64,000 nucleotides of DNA. It comes from Chrysemys picta bellii. Taxonomy: Eukaryota > Chordata > Testudines > Emydidae. Made by a program: the position numbers and the translations under genes. This document shows positions 1 through 11,524 of this stretch, piece after piece. Every line of letters starts with the position of its first letter. The stretch's first letter is position 1. The notes below the pieces were generated by a model, which saw nothing but the letters and a program-made list of their open reading frames with translations, was not told where the DNA came from and ran no database searches. Location: the NCBI RefSeq assembly GCF_011386835.1, contig NC_088792.1, positions 235,420,394-235,484,393 of the forward strand, given 5' to 3'.

Positions 1-2083
1 CAAGAAGTGGCCCAAGATTTGCAATAAATATTGGCAAAAATGGCTCTCTGGGTTTTAGTAAAATGCATACATTTGTCTGGCTTTCTTAATCTCATTTTTA
101 ATTTTCACTCATGAGTCAGGCCAAGGATTTAAGAGGTTCATTGGAAAGGATGAAAAGTTGACACTTATGACAGCAGGCTGAGAATCTGAGGAAGTTTTTT
201 CCCCATGAGCAGCTGAACTGTCTCTACTTAATTAATCGTTACGGTCCATCTGAGACCTACAGATGTCTTGTTTTAGCCTTTTTTAAATCCCCGCCTCCCA
301 CCACCAAAGAATGTAAATTATTGAAATATTTTTCCTTGGATGAAATCCTGACACCACTGAAGTCAATGGGAGTTTTGCAACTGACATGCGTGGGACCAGG
401 ATTTCAACTGCATGAGTGTTGGATTTTACGGTGAATAGATTCAAACTAGGCAGGTTTAGGTCAGCCTTTCATCCGGCATGGATAAATAGAGAATAATGCA
501 ATTCACTATGTGGATGGGGTGCTCCTTTTGGTGGAGACCTTAAAAACGGAAGTTTTGTCTGTTGTATATGGATACTAATATCACAGGCATTTTTAAGAGT
601 AGGCAATTTTCTCAGTGTTCTTGGCCAAATTTCCCCCTCATCTACTGTTGGGCAGCATTCACTGGTTGGCTGTTGATCTCTACCCCAGAAATAGCTGAAC
701 AACAGTGGATATGACTGCTGTACAGAGTTTGTGAAGTTTTTTGGGATCCTTCAGAATGAAAGGCACAATATACAGGAGTAAAACAATTAGCTGATATCAT
801 TACAGCCCATCTGGCATGTTGTGCTGAAAATAATAGTAAAGACTATTGCAGCAGTTTCACGTAGTCAGTCATCTCAAATGTGACATGCTGTTAAAGGAGG
901 GCACATTTCAGTTTAGCTAATCAAACAGGACATGGGTTTGAATTAGAAGACGAGGACACTTCAAGCACCTGGGTCTTTTCATATAAGCTTCCTACAAAGA
1001 GCTCTTTGTTCTGAAAATGTATTTTTGTTAATTCTACATAACTGATTCAATCAGAAAGAAAGACACCCACTATTTAGAACCTTAATATACTTCCTTTTCT
1101 CCGGTAAGGACAAAGGCCTACTTCTACTAAAAGAAGTCTCACGTTTTCACATGTAGATATTCCTGCTAGCTACTGCAGTCCTCCAGGTCCTCTGCTATAA
1201 AGTGAAAACCCAGTACCAGTTTTTAAAATACTCTGCTTGAAGTAGTTACTTTAGCCATGTGGTCAAATATAGCCTCTTGCCCCCATATGTTTATTAAAAT
1301 AGCAAGAATTCATGATGACATCCCTCTGTATAAGGATATAATTGAAAGGCCCATCTATAACTACAACAGAGCCCAAAATTAAAGAGAGGGATGGCCACCT
1401 TGCATACGCCTGCTCACATTCTCTCATGCTGTTGGCAGCATTTCCACAAATCCCACCAATACCCATTTGCAGAAGTGGTAGGGCTCAACTTTCTTTTAAA
1501 TCCATGCCCATTGCTCACAAGATGGGGATAGTCATTCCTCTAAGAGAAGAGGCTAGAGACAGCTTGTCATCTTCTTTATAATAAAATATGAAGATCACAG
1601 TTGATATTGAGGAAGCCTATTAAATTCAGGTCTGGTCCTGTTAAGAGTGTGTCTTTTTAAGTCTCTATATTCCTGGATCTATTGAGAAAAACAAGGTTCA
1701 AGAAATCTTGGAGGGCAAAAGAAGTTTGTTTTCCCTACTCTTATTATATTGCGGTAGCATCTGAGAGACCACAACCAGACTCGGCCCCATTGCATTAGGC
1801 ACTCTACAAAAACACAGTAAATTATAGTCCCTACCCCCAAAGAGCTTACAATCTAAAAGACAAGATGTGACAGGTAGATAAGACAAACAAGCAGGTTGAG
1901 GTAGCATGAGGGTAATAAATTAGGATGTGCAAATTCTTAGCTGGTCAGTTGTAGTGATCACAGCTCTCCATTATTAGATTGTACTTTACCATGTGCATTA
2001 CCACAAAGATGAGTTGTGAGGAGTTGCTCGAAGGAGAACAAGGTGGTAGACTTATGGCTTTTGACTGGGAGAAGGCTAGATAA
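1..2083. other. Non-coding DNA, probably JPH1 intron 2
   Basis: No exon is recognisable on either strand; the open frames here are short and lack any family resemblance. The base composition is AT-rich. At about 342-406 there is a small imperfect palindrome, GAAATCCTG on one side and CAGGATTTC on the other, typical of the short palindromic MITEs scattered in sauropsid genomes. At about 1780-1865 a stretch with 'CCCAAAGAGCTTACAATCTAAA' wording resembles an old interspersed repeat, but I cannot name the family. Assignment to intron 2 of JPH1 is inferred from the absence of exon 3 anywhere below exon 2. Confidence 0.5.
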
Positions 2084-3630
2084 AAATCAATGATTTTTTA
2101 AATTTAAATAAGTTTAAAATGTAAATTAAATACATTTATATTTTTAAAAGAAAAATGTATTTAAAATTAAATTTGAAATGATGACAACCTATGTTAAAGC
2201 CTACACTTATTACAGTACAATATATTAAAATAATTTAAATTAAGTAACTAATAATAAACCACGTTTGCTGTTGAAGTTTTAAAGAAAGGAACACCCCAGA
2301 AATGCTGAAAGTCTCTGGTTAAACACCTGGAACTAGAGTTTGTTAAAGTGCTAAACGAGCTGTTGACAGCAGCAGCCTTTTCTGCAGTGCAGAGGTCCTG
2401 TAACTGAGGGTGCGGCAGCACCCCCTGGCTTGAAGTGGTTTCCATCATTTACAGTTTTGTTCAATGGCTTTCAGCACCCCCACTATACAAATTGTTCCAG
2501 CACCACGGTGCAGAGTGAATAAACTGAAATAAAGAAAATATTCTACTAGTTCAGTTCAATGACTAGTTCATTCAAAGTTAAGAAACCAATTGGGAGCTGA
2601 AAAAGCCTGTAAGTTTATTTTCCTCTTCCAATCTGTGAATAAAAACTAGATGTGTGACGATGAGATGTACTCTTATAAATACTGAAGAGTTTGGTGACCA
2701 GAAACCATCAGTTTAATTAACTGACTATACCTAATACTTTGTTTAATAAATCCATTTGTTTTATATACAAAACGTTTTGATTAACTTTTGTTCTTACATA
2801 TCTAGCACATTTATGTAGTTCTACTTAAAATTAAAAATGATAGATTTATGAATTTTTAATTTAATTCCAATTTCTATCCAAGTAGAGCTTGACACAAATC
2901 ATGAGTAAAATATTAATAATCTAGTAAATAAGAAATACATCATTCAACATTTTGTAGCATAATAAAAAATGTAAAAATTAAGAATCTGAATACGTGTATA
3001 TTAAGCTATATACAGTAGAACCTCAGAGTTACGAACACCAGAGTTATGAACTGACCAGTCAATACCACACCTCACTTGGAACCAGAATTACAATATCAGG
3101 CAGCAGCAGAGACAAAAAACAACAACAACTCCCCCACCCCCCCCAAAAACAAAAACAAAACAATACCATACTGTGTTAAACGCAAACTACGAAAAAATAA
3201 AGGGAAAGCAGTATTTTTCTTCTGTATAGTAAAGTTTCAAAGTGGTATTAAGTCATTGTTCAAATGTAAACTTGAAAGAATAGCCATAACATTTTGTTCA
3301 GAGTTACGAACAACCTCCATTCCCGAGATGTTCGTAACTTTGAGCAATTCTACTGTAATTGCTTAAATAAGTGTGTATAGTTATAGTATATTCCCCTGGT
3401 TAGCAAAAAGTAATATCCTCATTGTAAAAGCTATAGTTAGTTGCAAATCATCATGTTTTAATGGTTATCAGCCAATAAGAATCAACCTTTCTTTAGAAAG
3501 GCAACTAAAATGTACAAGTGCAAAATAAGATTAAAATCAATTATTTAAATCAGGGTTTCCTAATTGCGGATTTGAATGATTAAAATTGGTGCGTTAAAAC
3601 ACTTTGATTTAAATCAATCCACCCTGACTG
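2084..3630 (-). repeat. AT-rich interspersed repeat, copy A (inverted partner at 6347-8165)
   Basis: This stretch, reverse-complemented, matches 6347-8165 along most of its length. Shared landmarks include the GGATTGATTT/AAATCAATCC end, a block with AAGAAAGGTTRATTCT, a block around GTTTCTGGTCACC, and CAATTGGTTTCTTAACTTTG. The ends carry GATTTAAATC-type words in inverse orientation, which suggests a DNA transposon, but no transposase is legible. Around 2390-2520 it carries a further short insertion ('TGTAACTGAGGGTGC') that is not shared with copy B. A Tigger-like MITE interrupts it at 3013-3355. The family is not identified. Confidence 0.5.
3013..3355. mobile_element. Tc1/mariner (Tigger-like) MITE, 343 bp, TA target site
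   Basis: The ends are inverted repeats: CAGTAGAACCTCAGAGTTAC at the left and, reverse-complemented at the right, CAGTAGAATTGCTCAAAGTT, both continuing into TTACGAACA. The element is flanked by TA on both sides (3011-3012 and 3356-3357), the standard duplication of the Tc1/mariner superfamily. The CAGTRGAAYC start and the TTACGAAC motif resemble Tigger/pogo elements. The interior has an A/C-rich run (about 3111-3165) and no transposase, so it is non-autonomous. It is inserted in repeat copy A. Confidence 0.75.
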
Positions 3631-4390
3631 GGAATTTTTCTCACTTATGAAGGGCAGCAGTGTGGGAGAAAGCACAACAATTCTTGCTGAGGAAGTGGAG
3701 AACCATCTCCTTGAGGCTGGCACTTCCATAGAGCATAGAAGCTACCCATCAGGTGGAAGTCACAGGTAAATTTAAAGGCAGTAGTGTAGAGAAAACAGCA
3801 TCTAGAAATATAGAGACAGCGGTTTCATTTGTGGGGAAAAACCAAATATCTAAATGGGTACAAGGATAAAGTATATTCTCATATCAGTTTCAATCTTGTG
3901 AAGTGTCTGGTGAAAATATAAATGCTGCCTGCCACAGTAAAAATCTACTGGGAGGTTTTTGACCCTCAGCCATACTCTCTCCCCAGCAGTTAATTTACAC
4001 ATCTTAGACTGTTTTCAAAACAAATGTTAGTATGTTGATCCCTCTAATAGACTCTTAACCACTACTCTGTAGCACGTTTAAGATGAATCGCTCTTTCTTT
4101 CCACTAAGTAAAAAGGGCATTCTATTAAGGAGATTGAGGAACAGGAGAAATGAGTCCTTCTAATCTGCTGAAGTGAATGTTGTATATTTTTTGAGAACAC
4201 CTGTATTCGCAATGTCAGAGTCCTAAAGGGAATAGTGAGAATTAGCAGAAATTTCTTGAAGAACCAACTAATGGAGAGAGGGCTTTTCTTCAAGCAAGGC
4301 CTGCAAGATCAGCAGCTAAATCTGGATAAGGGCTATTAACTTTTACTCAGCTTCTAAATATCTCTAAGGGCAGTGGCTTGTCACTATTTC
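3631..4390. other. Non-coding gap, nothing recognised
   Basis: This is AT-rich sequence with no exon-like reading frame and no inverted-repeat structure that I can follow. It lies between repeat copy A and a CR1 fragment and is presumed intronic. Confidence 0.5.
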
Positions 4391-4478
4391 ATAGAATCAT
4401 AGAATATTAGGGTTGGAAGGGACCTCAAGAGGTCGTCTAGTCCAACCCCCTGCTCAAAGCAGGACCAATCCCCAACTC
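4391..4478 (-). mobile_element. CR1 LINE 3' end fragment
   Basis: The + strand reads ATAGAATCATAGAATATTAG, then GGTTGGAAGGGACCTCAAG, then the 'CAACCCCCTGCTCAAAGCAG' words. This is the reverse complement of the CR1 3' tail seen in sense at 13263-13344. It ends with the short ATTCTATG repeats that CR1 uses instead of poly(A). It is a 5'-truncated copy of under 100 bp. Confidence 0.85.
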
Positions 4479-4499
4479 TCTGATTCTATGATACCTATG

Positions 4500-5300
4500 G
4501 ACAGCTGGCCGAAGGGCATGAAAAAATCCCTGAAAGATACCAAGCACCTCTTGTTGAAATAAAGTGGAATAACCTATTAACTTGTTTGGTGGCAGTTGTG
4601 CCAGTTCCTGGGAATCAGGCCAAGAAATAACCACAAACAAAGGTCAAACTAAAGTAGTACTGAGGGTTGATGTATTGCTTGCTTCCCTTATTTGCATTAT
4701 TATACTCACACACACATTTCAGTCATACTGGTGACAGGCCGCAGGTGCGGATGTTGCTTTTGATCTTAGGTGACTGAAACTGGCCAGGTTCCAGATTCCC
4801 AAAGATCGAACAGCTAGGCGACGATAGTCCCCGAAGCCCCTTCGGATCTGCGGGAAGGCTCTACTGCTTCTGGTCTGGTCCTGAGTTCTTGCTGTCATAG
4901 GTTATATCTCTCACTGGCCGCTACTGCCGTAGGTTTATATACAGTCCCATATACACCTTGATTATCCTTACACAGTAATATTTCGGTTCAAGCCTTGCGA
5001 TTGGTTTCTTACTCTCATACTATCTCACTCATTCCTTACATATTGATTACATATTCATAAGTATGAATACAATTGGTAATATTGCTTTAAGCAAGCCTCT
5101 CACATCAGCGAGGACTTCTGCTGCTGTTTGTGGTTCAGACAGGAACAAGATAACTGGCATAACAAGAAACCCACACAGACACACTGCTTGAAAGGCAGAT
5201 GCCAGGGGGCCATGGGCTGCCCCTCCTCCCCCTGGAGGAGCTGCTCCTGCCTGGCAGAGGCCAAGCCATGGACGGGGCCGCGTCCGGCTACAACAGTCAT
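4500..5300 (-). repeat. Possible degraded LTR or other repeat
   Basis: Composition changes abruptly here, with GC-rich words such as CCCCTTCGGATCTGCGGGAA and CCCCTCCTCCCCCTGGAGG. On the minus strand the block can be read from TGTTGTAGCC (about 5295) to TTTCAACA (about 4555), which would give TG...CA ends like an LTR. I found no matching flanking duplication, so this remains a guess. The 61-66 codon frames in it look like chance. Confidence 0.25.
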
Positions 5301-6346
5301 ATATAATGGCTAGAATCCAAGAAAAGAATAGCAGCCCTTCTTCTCTTTCTTTCTCTCTCTCTTCAGTGCAAAAAAGATGCTTTTGAGTTACAGCATTAAC
5401 TTAATGCTAGTACTATTTACATAGTGCATCATGTTTTTAGAGGAGCTTAGAGTCTAAGAGCTCAAACCTGCAAACATGTAGATGAGTAGTCATGCCAATT
5501 TACATATATAGCACACAAAATTTAATCTAGCTTAATAACTCATTGTTTAATATATAAAAATATATTTGCCGCTTGAAAAAAAAAAAAGGAAACAAAAAGC
5601 CCAACATGTTTTGAAAAAATCTGTACTATGCAGAAAAGCCAAGATTTTCAAAAGTGACTAGTGATTGAGTGTGCACTAAAGAGCCCTGATTTTTCAGAAA
5701 GCAATGAGCATTCAACCTCTGAAAATCAGCCCCTTTTACGGTGTCTCAAGTTGGGTACCCAAAACCACTAGTCACTTTGGGAAACTCTGGACACAGAGTT
5801 TAGTGAAAATGACTAGTATAAATTAGCAATGGATCCCTACTGGCTTAAGTTTCTGGAAATAGTTCCTTAAAACCGATCATCTATTTAAATGAACAACTGG
5901 AAAGGAAAGGAGTCTTAGTTCCAGAAACGGGTCACTGTGACCCAAATGCCCCTGGCATATGGAAAGCTTCTTTGAAAAACGAAAGCCCCATTTTATTTCA
6001 GATTTGCATTCTACTCAACAATGGTTCTAATAGTAATGATTGGAGTCTGTTTTGAAAATATATATTTTAAATCCTTAACAGAGCTGGGACTGAAATAAGA
6101 CTTTCATGCCTTGCTATCCTTAGGTCACTCTTCTCAACCACAATGCCTCTAATCTTATGGACTATAGAACCACACATCACATTAGAGAAATTTTAGTTGC
6201 AAATTAGTTCTTTTTTCGACCATTAATTCTAGAAAATTTAGATATATATCCAGTAGATTTAGACGCTACCAAATCTTCTAGGTTTATAGTCATAGAGATA
6301 AAATAAAAGTACTCATATAGTGAAGTTACATTTGGTGATGCATAAG
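5301..6346. other. Non-coding gap with one palindromic MITE-like stretch
   Basis: At about 5640-5795 an imperfect palindrome runs from AGATTTTCAAAAGTGACTAG to CTAGTCACTTTGGGAAA, with the internal pair TGATTTTTCAGA / CTGAAAATCAG. Related wording recurs at about 53300-53420. A TTTCTCTC-rich run lies at about 5335-5365. Nothing else is recognised. Confidence 0.5.
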
Positions 6347-8165
6347 CCAGGATGGATTGATTTTAATCATGTTTTAAATCACCAATTTGAATCGTGTTTT
6401 AAATCAGCAAGCAGAAAACTTTGATTTAAATCACAGGTTTTAATTGTTTTGCATTTGTACTTTTTAGTTTTCTTAAAGAAAGGTTAATTCTCATTGGTAA
6501 CTATTATAGTATGATGATTTGCAACTAAATATAGCTTTTGCACTAAATTTGGTGATTTTTACTAGCCAGGAGAATACTGTAACTATACACATTTATTTAA
6601 GCAATTATGTAGCTTAACATACATGTATTCAGAATCTTAGTTTCTACATTTCTTATAAAGTTGGAAAATGTTGACTGATGCATTTCTTATATATGAGATT
6701 ATTAATTTTTTACTTGTGATTTGGATGAATATTATTTCTATTTAGATGGCAATTCAAAATACACAATTTTAATTTTATTAAATACTATCCCCTTCAATGT
6801 GCTGGATACATAAAGGTTGATCAAAACATGCTTTACATTTAAAACGAATTGTTAAACAAAGGTAGTATGATTTATTAACAAAGGAAGCTGTAACTGAGGG
6901 ACCTGAGCACTGTAGTAACCCCTGGCAGTCTGTCACAGAAGTGCAGTTATCTCTGCCTCAGTTTCCCTTAGTTAGTTCAGGGATGGAGCCTATGTCTGTC
7001 TGTCTTTGTCTGTAACTCCAGCCCTCTGGCTGGATTGCTTGTCGCTCCTCTTTTGAGGCTGAAAGGAGTCAGGCTCCACCCAAAGTTTTACGGGCCACTT
7101 CAGTGGAGCTTTGTCACAGGGTCTCTCCTAATCCATTTTCCGGCACAGCCCCCTTTATAGATTTCTTCCCTTCTTTCTTCAGAGCAGAAATAAAGTAAGT
7201 TAAGCAGGAACACAAGACAAAGTCCCATATTCTGTTATTACTGCCACCCCCTGTCAGGGTTCTTGGCAGTCTCTACCCCGTCCGTGCACAGATGGTAAGG
7301 TGCCAGAGACCCTGGTTAGTGTTTAACTCTCCTACTGCTCCCCTAGGCTGCTTCCCACCTCAGGGCCTTGCAGGCACTTCCTACCTGGCAATCTTCTCTG
7401 ATCCCTTCTGGCAAAACTGGTATCTCTGGGCAGCTTCCTCCAGTCTGAACTCGCAGAGTCCCTTCACTGTGGCTCTGACTCCAGCAGCTGCCCATTTGGC
7501 TGGGCTGCAGCCTTTTATCCTGGCTGTTGTTAGCCTTCCCATTGACTACTACTGGGGAGATAACTGCTCCCTTTTTTATACCCGTTGGTGTCTGTTGCCT
7601 TGTAAGATATACACACCCCATCACAGAAGTATTCACTATAGTTAGGGAACTGAACTAATTGTTTCTGGTCACCCTATCCTTCAAGATTATATAACTAGTA
7701 GACTATACCCTGTCACACCTAGTTTTTTTCATAGATTGGAAAAGCAAAACAAGCTTTCCTGCTTTTTCAACTCTCAATTGGTTTCTTAACTTTGAACAAA
7801 CAAGTCATTGAACTGAACTAGCTAAAGAAACGCAACTGAAAAGAAAAGAGCAAATGAAGAAAATATTCTCTTCTCTGCATCAGCAGAAGGTACTGCTGTC
7901 AAAAGCTGGTTTAGCATTTCAGCAAACTGTGGTAGCAGGTGCATAGCCAGATTTTCTTTAAAAATTTGGCAATAAATGTACCACTTAATGTTATTCTTTG
8001 TATTTAATTTAAATTATTTTCATAGATAAGTAAGTTCAGGCTTTAAACAAATTGTCATTTTCAAAAGGTCTAGTTTTTGAAAATAAACCAATTAATGTAA
8101 ATAAAAATACATTAAAGTCCACTTTTGATTTAAAAAATTATTTGATTTTTTTATCAACCCTTGCA
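6347..8165 (+). repeat. AT-rich interspersed repeat, copy B, split by a solo LTR
   Basis: This is the inverted partner of copy A at 2084-3630. The left end is GGATGGATTGATTTTAATC and the right end TTTGATTTTTTTATCAACCC, so the terminal words are roughly inverse. Collinearity with reverse-complemented copy A is clear on both sides of 6889-7625: before it (TGATTTATTAACAAAG) and after it (GTTTCTGGTCACC, then CAATTGGTTTCTTAACTTTG). The extra 737 bp is the LTR insertion. No transposase is legible and the family is unassigned. Confidence 0.5.
6889..7625 (+). mobile_element. Candidate solo LTR, 737 bp, 5-bp TSD
   Basis: The segment starts TGTAACTGAG and ends CCCCATCACA, giving TG...CA ends. It is flanked by GAAGC (6884-6888) and GAAGT (7626-7630), a 4/5 match. 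It is absent from the otherwise collinear copy A, which independently marks the insertion. An AATAAAG polyadenylation-type signal occurs near 7189, so the plus strand is the probable sense. A 117-codon frame inside (7292-7645) runs past the LTR boundary and shows no known domain, so I do not call it a gene. Confidence 0.55.
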
Positions 8166-8810
8166 TAGGCTTAACCATTTTAAGTGTACTATAGGCTGGA
8201 CTCTCTTTGCCCATTTTGGAATAGTGAAACAATAGGCATCTCAAAAGATCTTTTTCTGGGCAAAAGAATTCTAGCCTGATCACAAACAAGTCTGACATCC
8301 GTGACTGTGGAGATGACTTCACTGGATTGGAGAACAGTTGAAGACAGAATAGGAGTTGGAACTGGTAGACAAGTTTAGAATTCAGGAATGCCTTCCCGAA
8401 AAGCAGTTGCTGTATCCCCAGAGCTGGACTAAGGGTTTGGGAGTTTATCTAGTAAGAAAATATTTGGCCAGGAGTTAAAGTAAGGGGGAAAGACAGCTCC
8501 CTTTCCTCTGCTAAACACACAAGGGCGTGCCTCCGCATCTCTCTAGCTTGGTAAACAGTGCTCCCATTCCCCCTTAGCTGGCATAGTGAGAACTTTACCC
8601 TTCCCCCTTTTCAGTCTACTTTAAATAATGGTCTTGCTATGGCCATCCTCAACATATAGGATTCTGAAGACTATCCACCTTCAAGATCACCACCTTTTTC
8701 TATAGTTTCAGAGTTATCTGCCAATGATAGTGTTTCAGTCACATCATGTATGTCACATAGCCACAGTATATCACCTGTAGCAAGAAGAAGAAAACAATCT
8801 CCATCATCCA
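8166..8810. other. Non-coding gap upstream of the broken hAT gene
   Basis: No clear feature is seen. The last part may still be 5' sequence of the hAT element whose transposase becomes readable near 8811. The hAT left terminus could not be located. Confidence 0.4.
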
Positions 8811-9056
8811 GAAACAACCATAGATAAGTTTGTGATAAGAACCAGTAGATTACAAAAAGAGGTAATTGATGAAAAAATTGCCCGGTGTGTTTATGCAACA
8901 AACTCTCCTTTCCGTATGATTGAGAACCCACACTTAATGACTGAACCATGTTAATGAAGACCAGGATACAGTCCACCCAACAGAGCAGATGTTGCAGGCA
9001 AATTGCTGGATAAAGTGTATGAAAAAGAAATTGAGCAGTGTGCAGAAGGTCTAGAG
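8811..9056 (+). pseudogene. hAT transposase, N-terminal part (broken)
   Basis: From 8811 the frame reads ETTIDKFVIRTSRLQKEV, then DEKIARCVYATNSPFRM, and after a stop and frame slip GKLLDKVYEKEIEQCAEG. This is the pattern of hAT-superfamily transposases just before the DUF659/RNase H-like region. The frame stops at 9056, where a 1.65 kb element is inserted, and the same protein resumes at 10712 after the duplicated GTCTAGAG. A stop near 8951 and a frameshift make it a pseudogene. No BED zinc finger is legible upstream. Confidence 0.75.
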
Positions 9057-10711
9057 CAGGGGTCGGCAACCTATGGCACGTGTACCAAAGACGCCACACG
9101 AGCTGATTTTTGATGGCACACTGCTGCCTGCCAGGGTCCCAGCAGGCAGCAGCGTGCCATTAAAAATCCTGCCCAGCCCAGCCCGGCCCGGTCTTCTCCG
9201 CCCTTTGCCCCCCCTACCCACTCCCACGGGGGCAGAGGGCAGAAGCTTGGTCTTGCCGACTCCCCTGCGTCTTCCTGCAGTTTGCTGGGTTCCTGCCCCT
9301 CCTCCTCCTCTCCATCCCTCCCTCCCTGCTGGCCGATCAGCTGATGACCCTTGCGAGGGAGGGGGTGGGGGAGGAGCGGAGTCAGCGTGCTTGCTGCTCC
9401 CCATGGAGGCAGAGAAGAAGCGGGGGCAGGGCCTTGGGGAAGGGGAGGGTGGAAGCGGGACATATCCCCTCCAGCCCCCTGCCATGAGCACCCCACGACC
9501 CCAGCCCACACCCCCAGCCCTCTGCCCTGACCCCCCGCACACACACCCAGTCCTCTGCCCTGAGCCCTGCAGCCCCCTCACACACACCCAGCCCTCTGCT
9601 TGACTCCTTCACCCCAACCACAACCCCAGCCCTGACTCTGGCACCCCCACACATACCCAGGCCCCCCACACACATACACAGCCCCTCCCCACCCCATGCA
9701 CCCACCACATCCCGACTCTTGCACCCCCCACATCCCCACCCCCACCCTGAGCACCAAACGGGAGCTCCTGCACCCCCACACACACATTCCCACCTGCACC
9801 CCTCGCACCAAATGGGAGCTGCCCAGGTAAGTGCTCCACACCCAAACCTCCTTCCCCAACCCTGAGCCCCCTCCCTCATTCTAGCTCCCAACCAGACCCT
9901 ATACACCAACCCCTAGCATGCTTCTTCATCCCCAGCCCTGTGCTCAGTGCACTCCCACCCTCAGCTCAGTGCAGAGAGAGAGGAAGAGAATGGGCCAGAA
10001 CCATGGTATGTGGGTAGTGCCGGGACCCCAGACCGGCGGCGGGCTGGGCGGGTCCGGCGGCCGGGATCTCGGCTGGCAGGAGACTGCAGATGGAGCCCCT
10101 GAGAGGCAACAGGCTGAGCCGCTCAGCCCACTGCCGGTCTGGGGTCCTGGCCGCCGGCCCCGCGCGGCCTGCTGCCGGTCTGGGGTTCTGGCTGCTGGCC
10201 TCTTGCCAGCCAGGGTCCCGTCCGCGGGCTCCGCTCGGCCCGCTGCCGGCCTGGGTGAACAGAACCCCGGACCGGCAACGGGCTGAGCGGGCCTGTGGCG
10301 TAAGATCAAGATTTTAATTTAATTTTAAATGAAGCTTCTTAAACGTTTTGAAAACCTTGTTTATTTTACAATACAACAATAGTTTAATTATATAATATAT
10401 AGACTTATAGAGCGAGACTGTCTAAAAAACATTAAAAGGTACACTGCTACCTCAATATAACGTGACCCGATATAACACAAATTCGGATATAACGCGGTAA
10501 AGCAGTGCTCCGGGGGCGGGGCAGGGCTGCTCACTCCGGTGGATCAAAGCAAGTTCAGTATAACGCGGTTTCACCTATAACGCGGTAAGATTTTTTGGCT
10601 CCCGAGGACCGTTATATCGAGGTAGAGGTGTATTACCGGCACATGAAACCTTAAATTAAAGTGAATAAATGAAGACTTGGCACACCACTTCTGAAAGGTT
10701 GCCAACCCCTG
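9057..10711. mobile_element. Non-autonomous hAT element, 1655 bp, 8-bp TSD
   Basis: The left end is CAGGGGTCGGCAACCTATGG. The right end, reverse-complemented, is CAGGGGTTGGCAACCTTTCA. The flanks are a perfect 8-bp duplication, GTCTAGAG, at 9049-9056 and 10712-10719. Terminal CAGGG and an 8-bp TSD are diagnostic of hAT. The interior is extremely C-rich (about 9130-9960), with degenerate repeats of the type CCCTGA...CCCCACACACACCCAG, and GC-rich to 10300, then AT-rich. It has no transposase. Long overlapping frames in the C-rich part arise from composition. A mariner-type MITE sits inside at 10442-10630. It splits the hAT transposase gene in which it lies. Confidence 0.85.
10442..10630. mobile_element. 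Tc1/mariner-type MITE, 189 bp, TA target site
   Basis: The left end CACTGCTACCTCAATATAAC and the reverse-complemented right end CACCTCTACCTCGATATAAC are near-perfect inverted repeats. Each is flanked by TA (10440-10441 and 10631-10632). Internally, the words GATATAACGCGGTAAAGCAG and TATAACGCGGTTTCACCTA recur, giving subterminal repeats. It is non-autonomous and nested inside the hAT element at 9057-10711, so it is younger than that insertion or was carried in with it. Confidence 0.75.
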
Positions 10712-11259
10712 GTCTAGAGGGTGAAATTGTTAACCTGACTCTTGATGGGTGGCACAATGTCCACAATGATCCTGTTGTATGTGCTTGTGTGACAACAGAA
10801 GAAGGGAATGTCTTCCTTACAGAAATAATTGATACATCAGGAACTGCACAGACAGCAGAATACTTACAAAAAGTAGCAGTAAAAGCTATAACAAACTGTG
10901 AAAATCAATTCAAATGTCTTGTACGCAGCTTGGTCACAGACAATGCTGCAAAAGTATCCAAGATGAGAAGAAATTTAGAAGAGAGTCCCAAGCTAATAAC
11001 ATACGGTTGCAGTGCTCATTTGATGCATCTCCTAGCTAAAGACTTCAGTGTTCCAGAAATAAAGGCTAATGTTGTTGAAATTGCAAAATACTTCCATAAC
11101 AAGCATTTTGCAGCAGCTGCTCTGAAAAAAGTGGGAGGAACCAAGCTCACTCTCCCACAAGACGTGCGATGGAATTCTGTAGTGGACTGTTTTGAGCACT
11201 ATATCAAGAACTGGCCTAATCTGATGACACTTTGTGAACAAAATCGTGAAAAAAAATAG
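10712..11259 (+). pseudogene. hAT transposase, DUF659 / RNase H-like core part (broken)
   Basis: The frame resumes at the TSD copy and reads GEIVNLTLDGWHNVHNDPV, then TTEEGNVFLTEIIDTSG, LVTDNAAKVSKMRRNL and YGCSAHLMHLLAKDFSV. The TLDGW and VTDNA blocks are the conserved DUF659 and catalytic-fold motifs of hAT transposases. The QDVRWNSVVDCFEHYI segment is the conserved 'TRWNS' block. A stop follows a poly-A run at about 11259, although related codons continue to about 11310, where a CR1 tail interrupts. About 190 codons are open, against several hundred in a full hAT protein. The neighbouring fragments at 8811-9056 and 11422-11524 belong to the same gene. Confidence 0.85.
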
Positions 11260-11310
11260 ATGGCACTGGCACAACCAAAGTTCTCAACATTGGGTTTAAG
11301 AGAAATGTTG

Positions 11311-11421
11311 AAAGCCCTGGCTGGGATGATTTAATTGGGAATTGGTCCTGCTTTGAGCAGGGGATTGGACTAGATGACCTCCTGAGGTCTCTTCCAACTC
11401 TAATATTCTATGATTCTATGA
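11311..11421 (+). mobile_element. CR1 LINE 3' end fragment
   Basis: The fragment starts AAAGCCCTGGCTGGGATGAT and ends TATTCTATGATTCTATGAC, the same 3' tail as the long CR1 at 13230-13344. It interrupts the hAT transposase frame, which becomes readable again just after it. Confidence 0.85.
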
Positions 11422-11524
11422 CATGCTGAGTACCCTGAAACCTATTTCTATAGTCTTGAACAAAATGCAGGGAAATAGCTGTTTTTTTGCTGATGCTGTT
11501 GACATTTGGAAAGAACTGAGTGAG
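11422..11524 (+). pseudogene. hAT transposase fragment between two CR1 insertions
   Basis: The words LSTLKPISIVLNKMQGN and [13 protein letters not shown] are legible after 11422 and match the style of the central part of hAT transposases. The segment is cut at 11524 by the long CR1. The C-terminal dimerisation part of this gene is not recognised after 13345. Confidence 0.6.

Noticed and set aside
7292..7645. 117-codon frame with hydrophobic segments
   Set aside because: It lies inside and beyond a candidate solo LTR, with no domain resemblance.
8671..9099. 142-codon minus-strand frame
   Set aside because: It is antisense to hAT transposase sequence and crosses the insertion boundary of another element.
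9051..10317. Many long overlapping frames (up to 178 codons) on both strands
   Set aside because: They lie in the C-rich interior of a non-autonomous hAT element and read as low-complexity Pro/Gly/Val-rich peptides.
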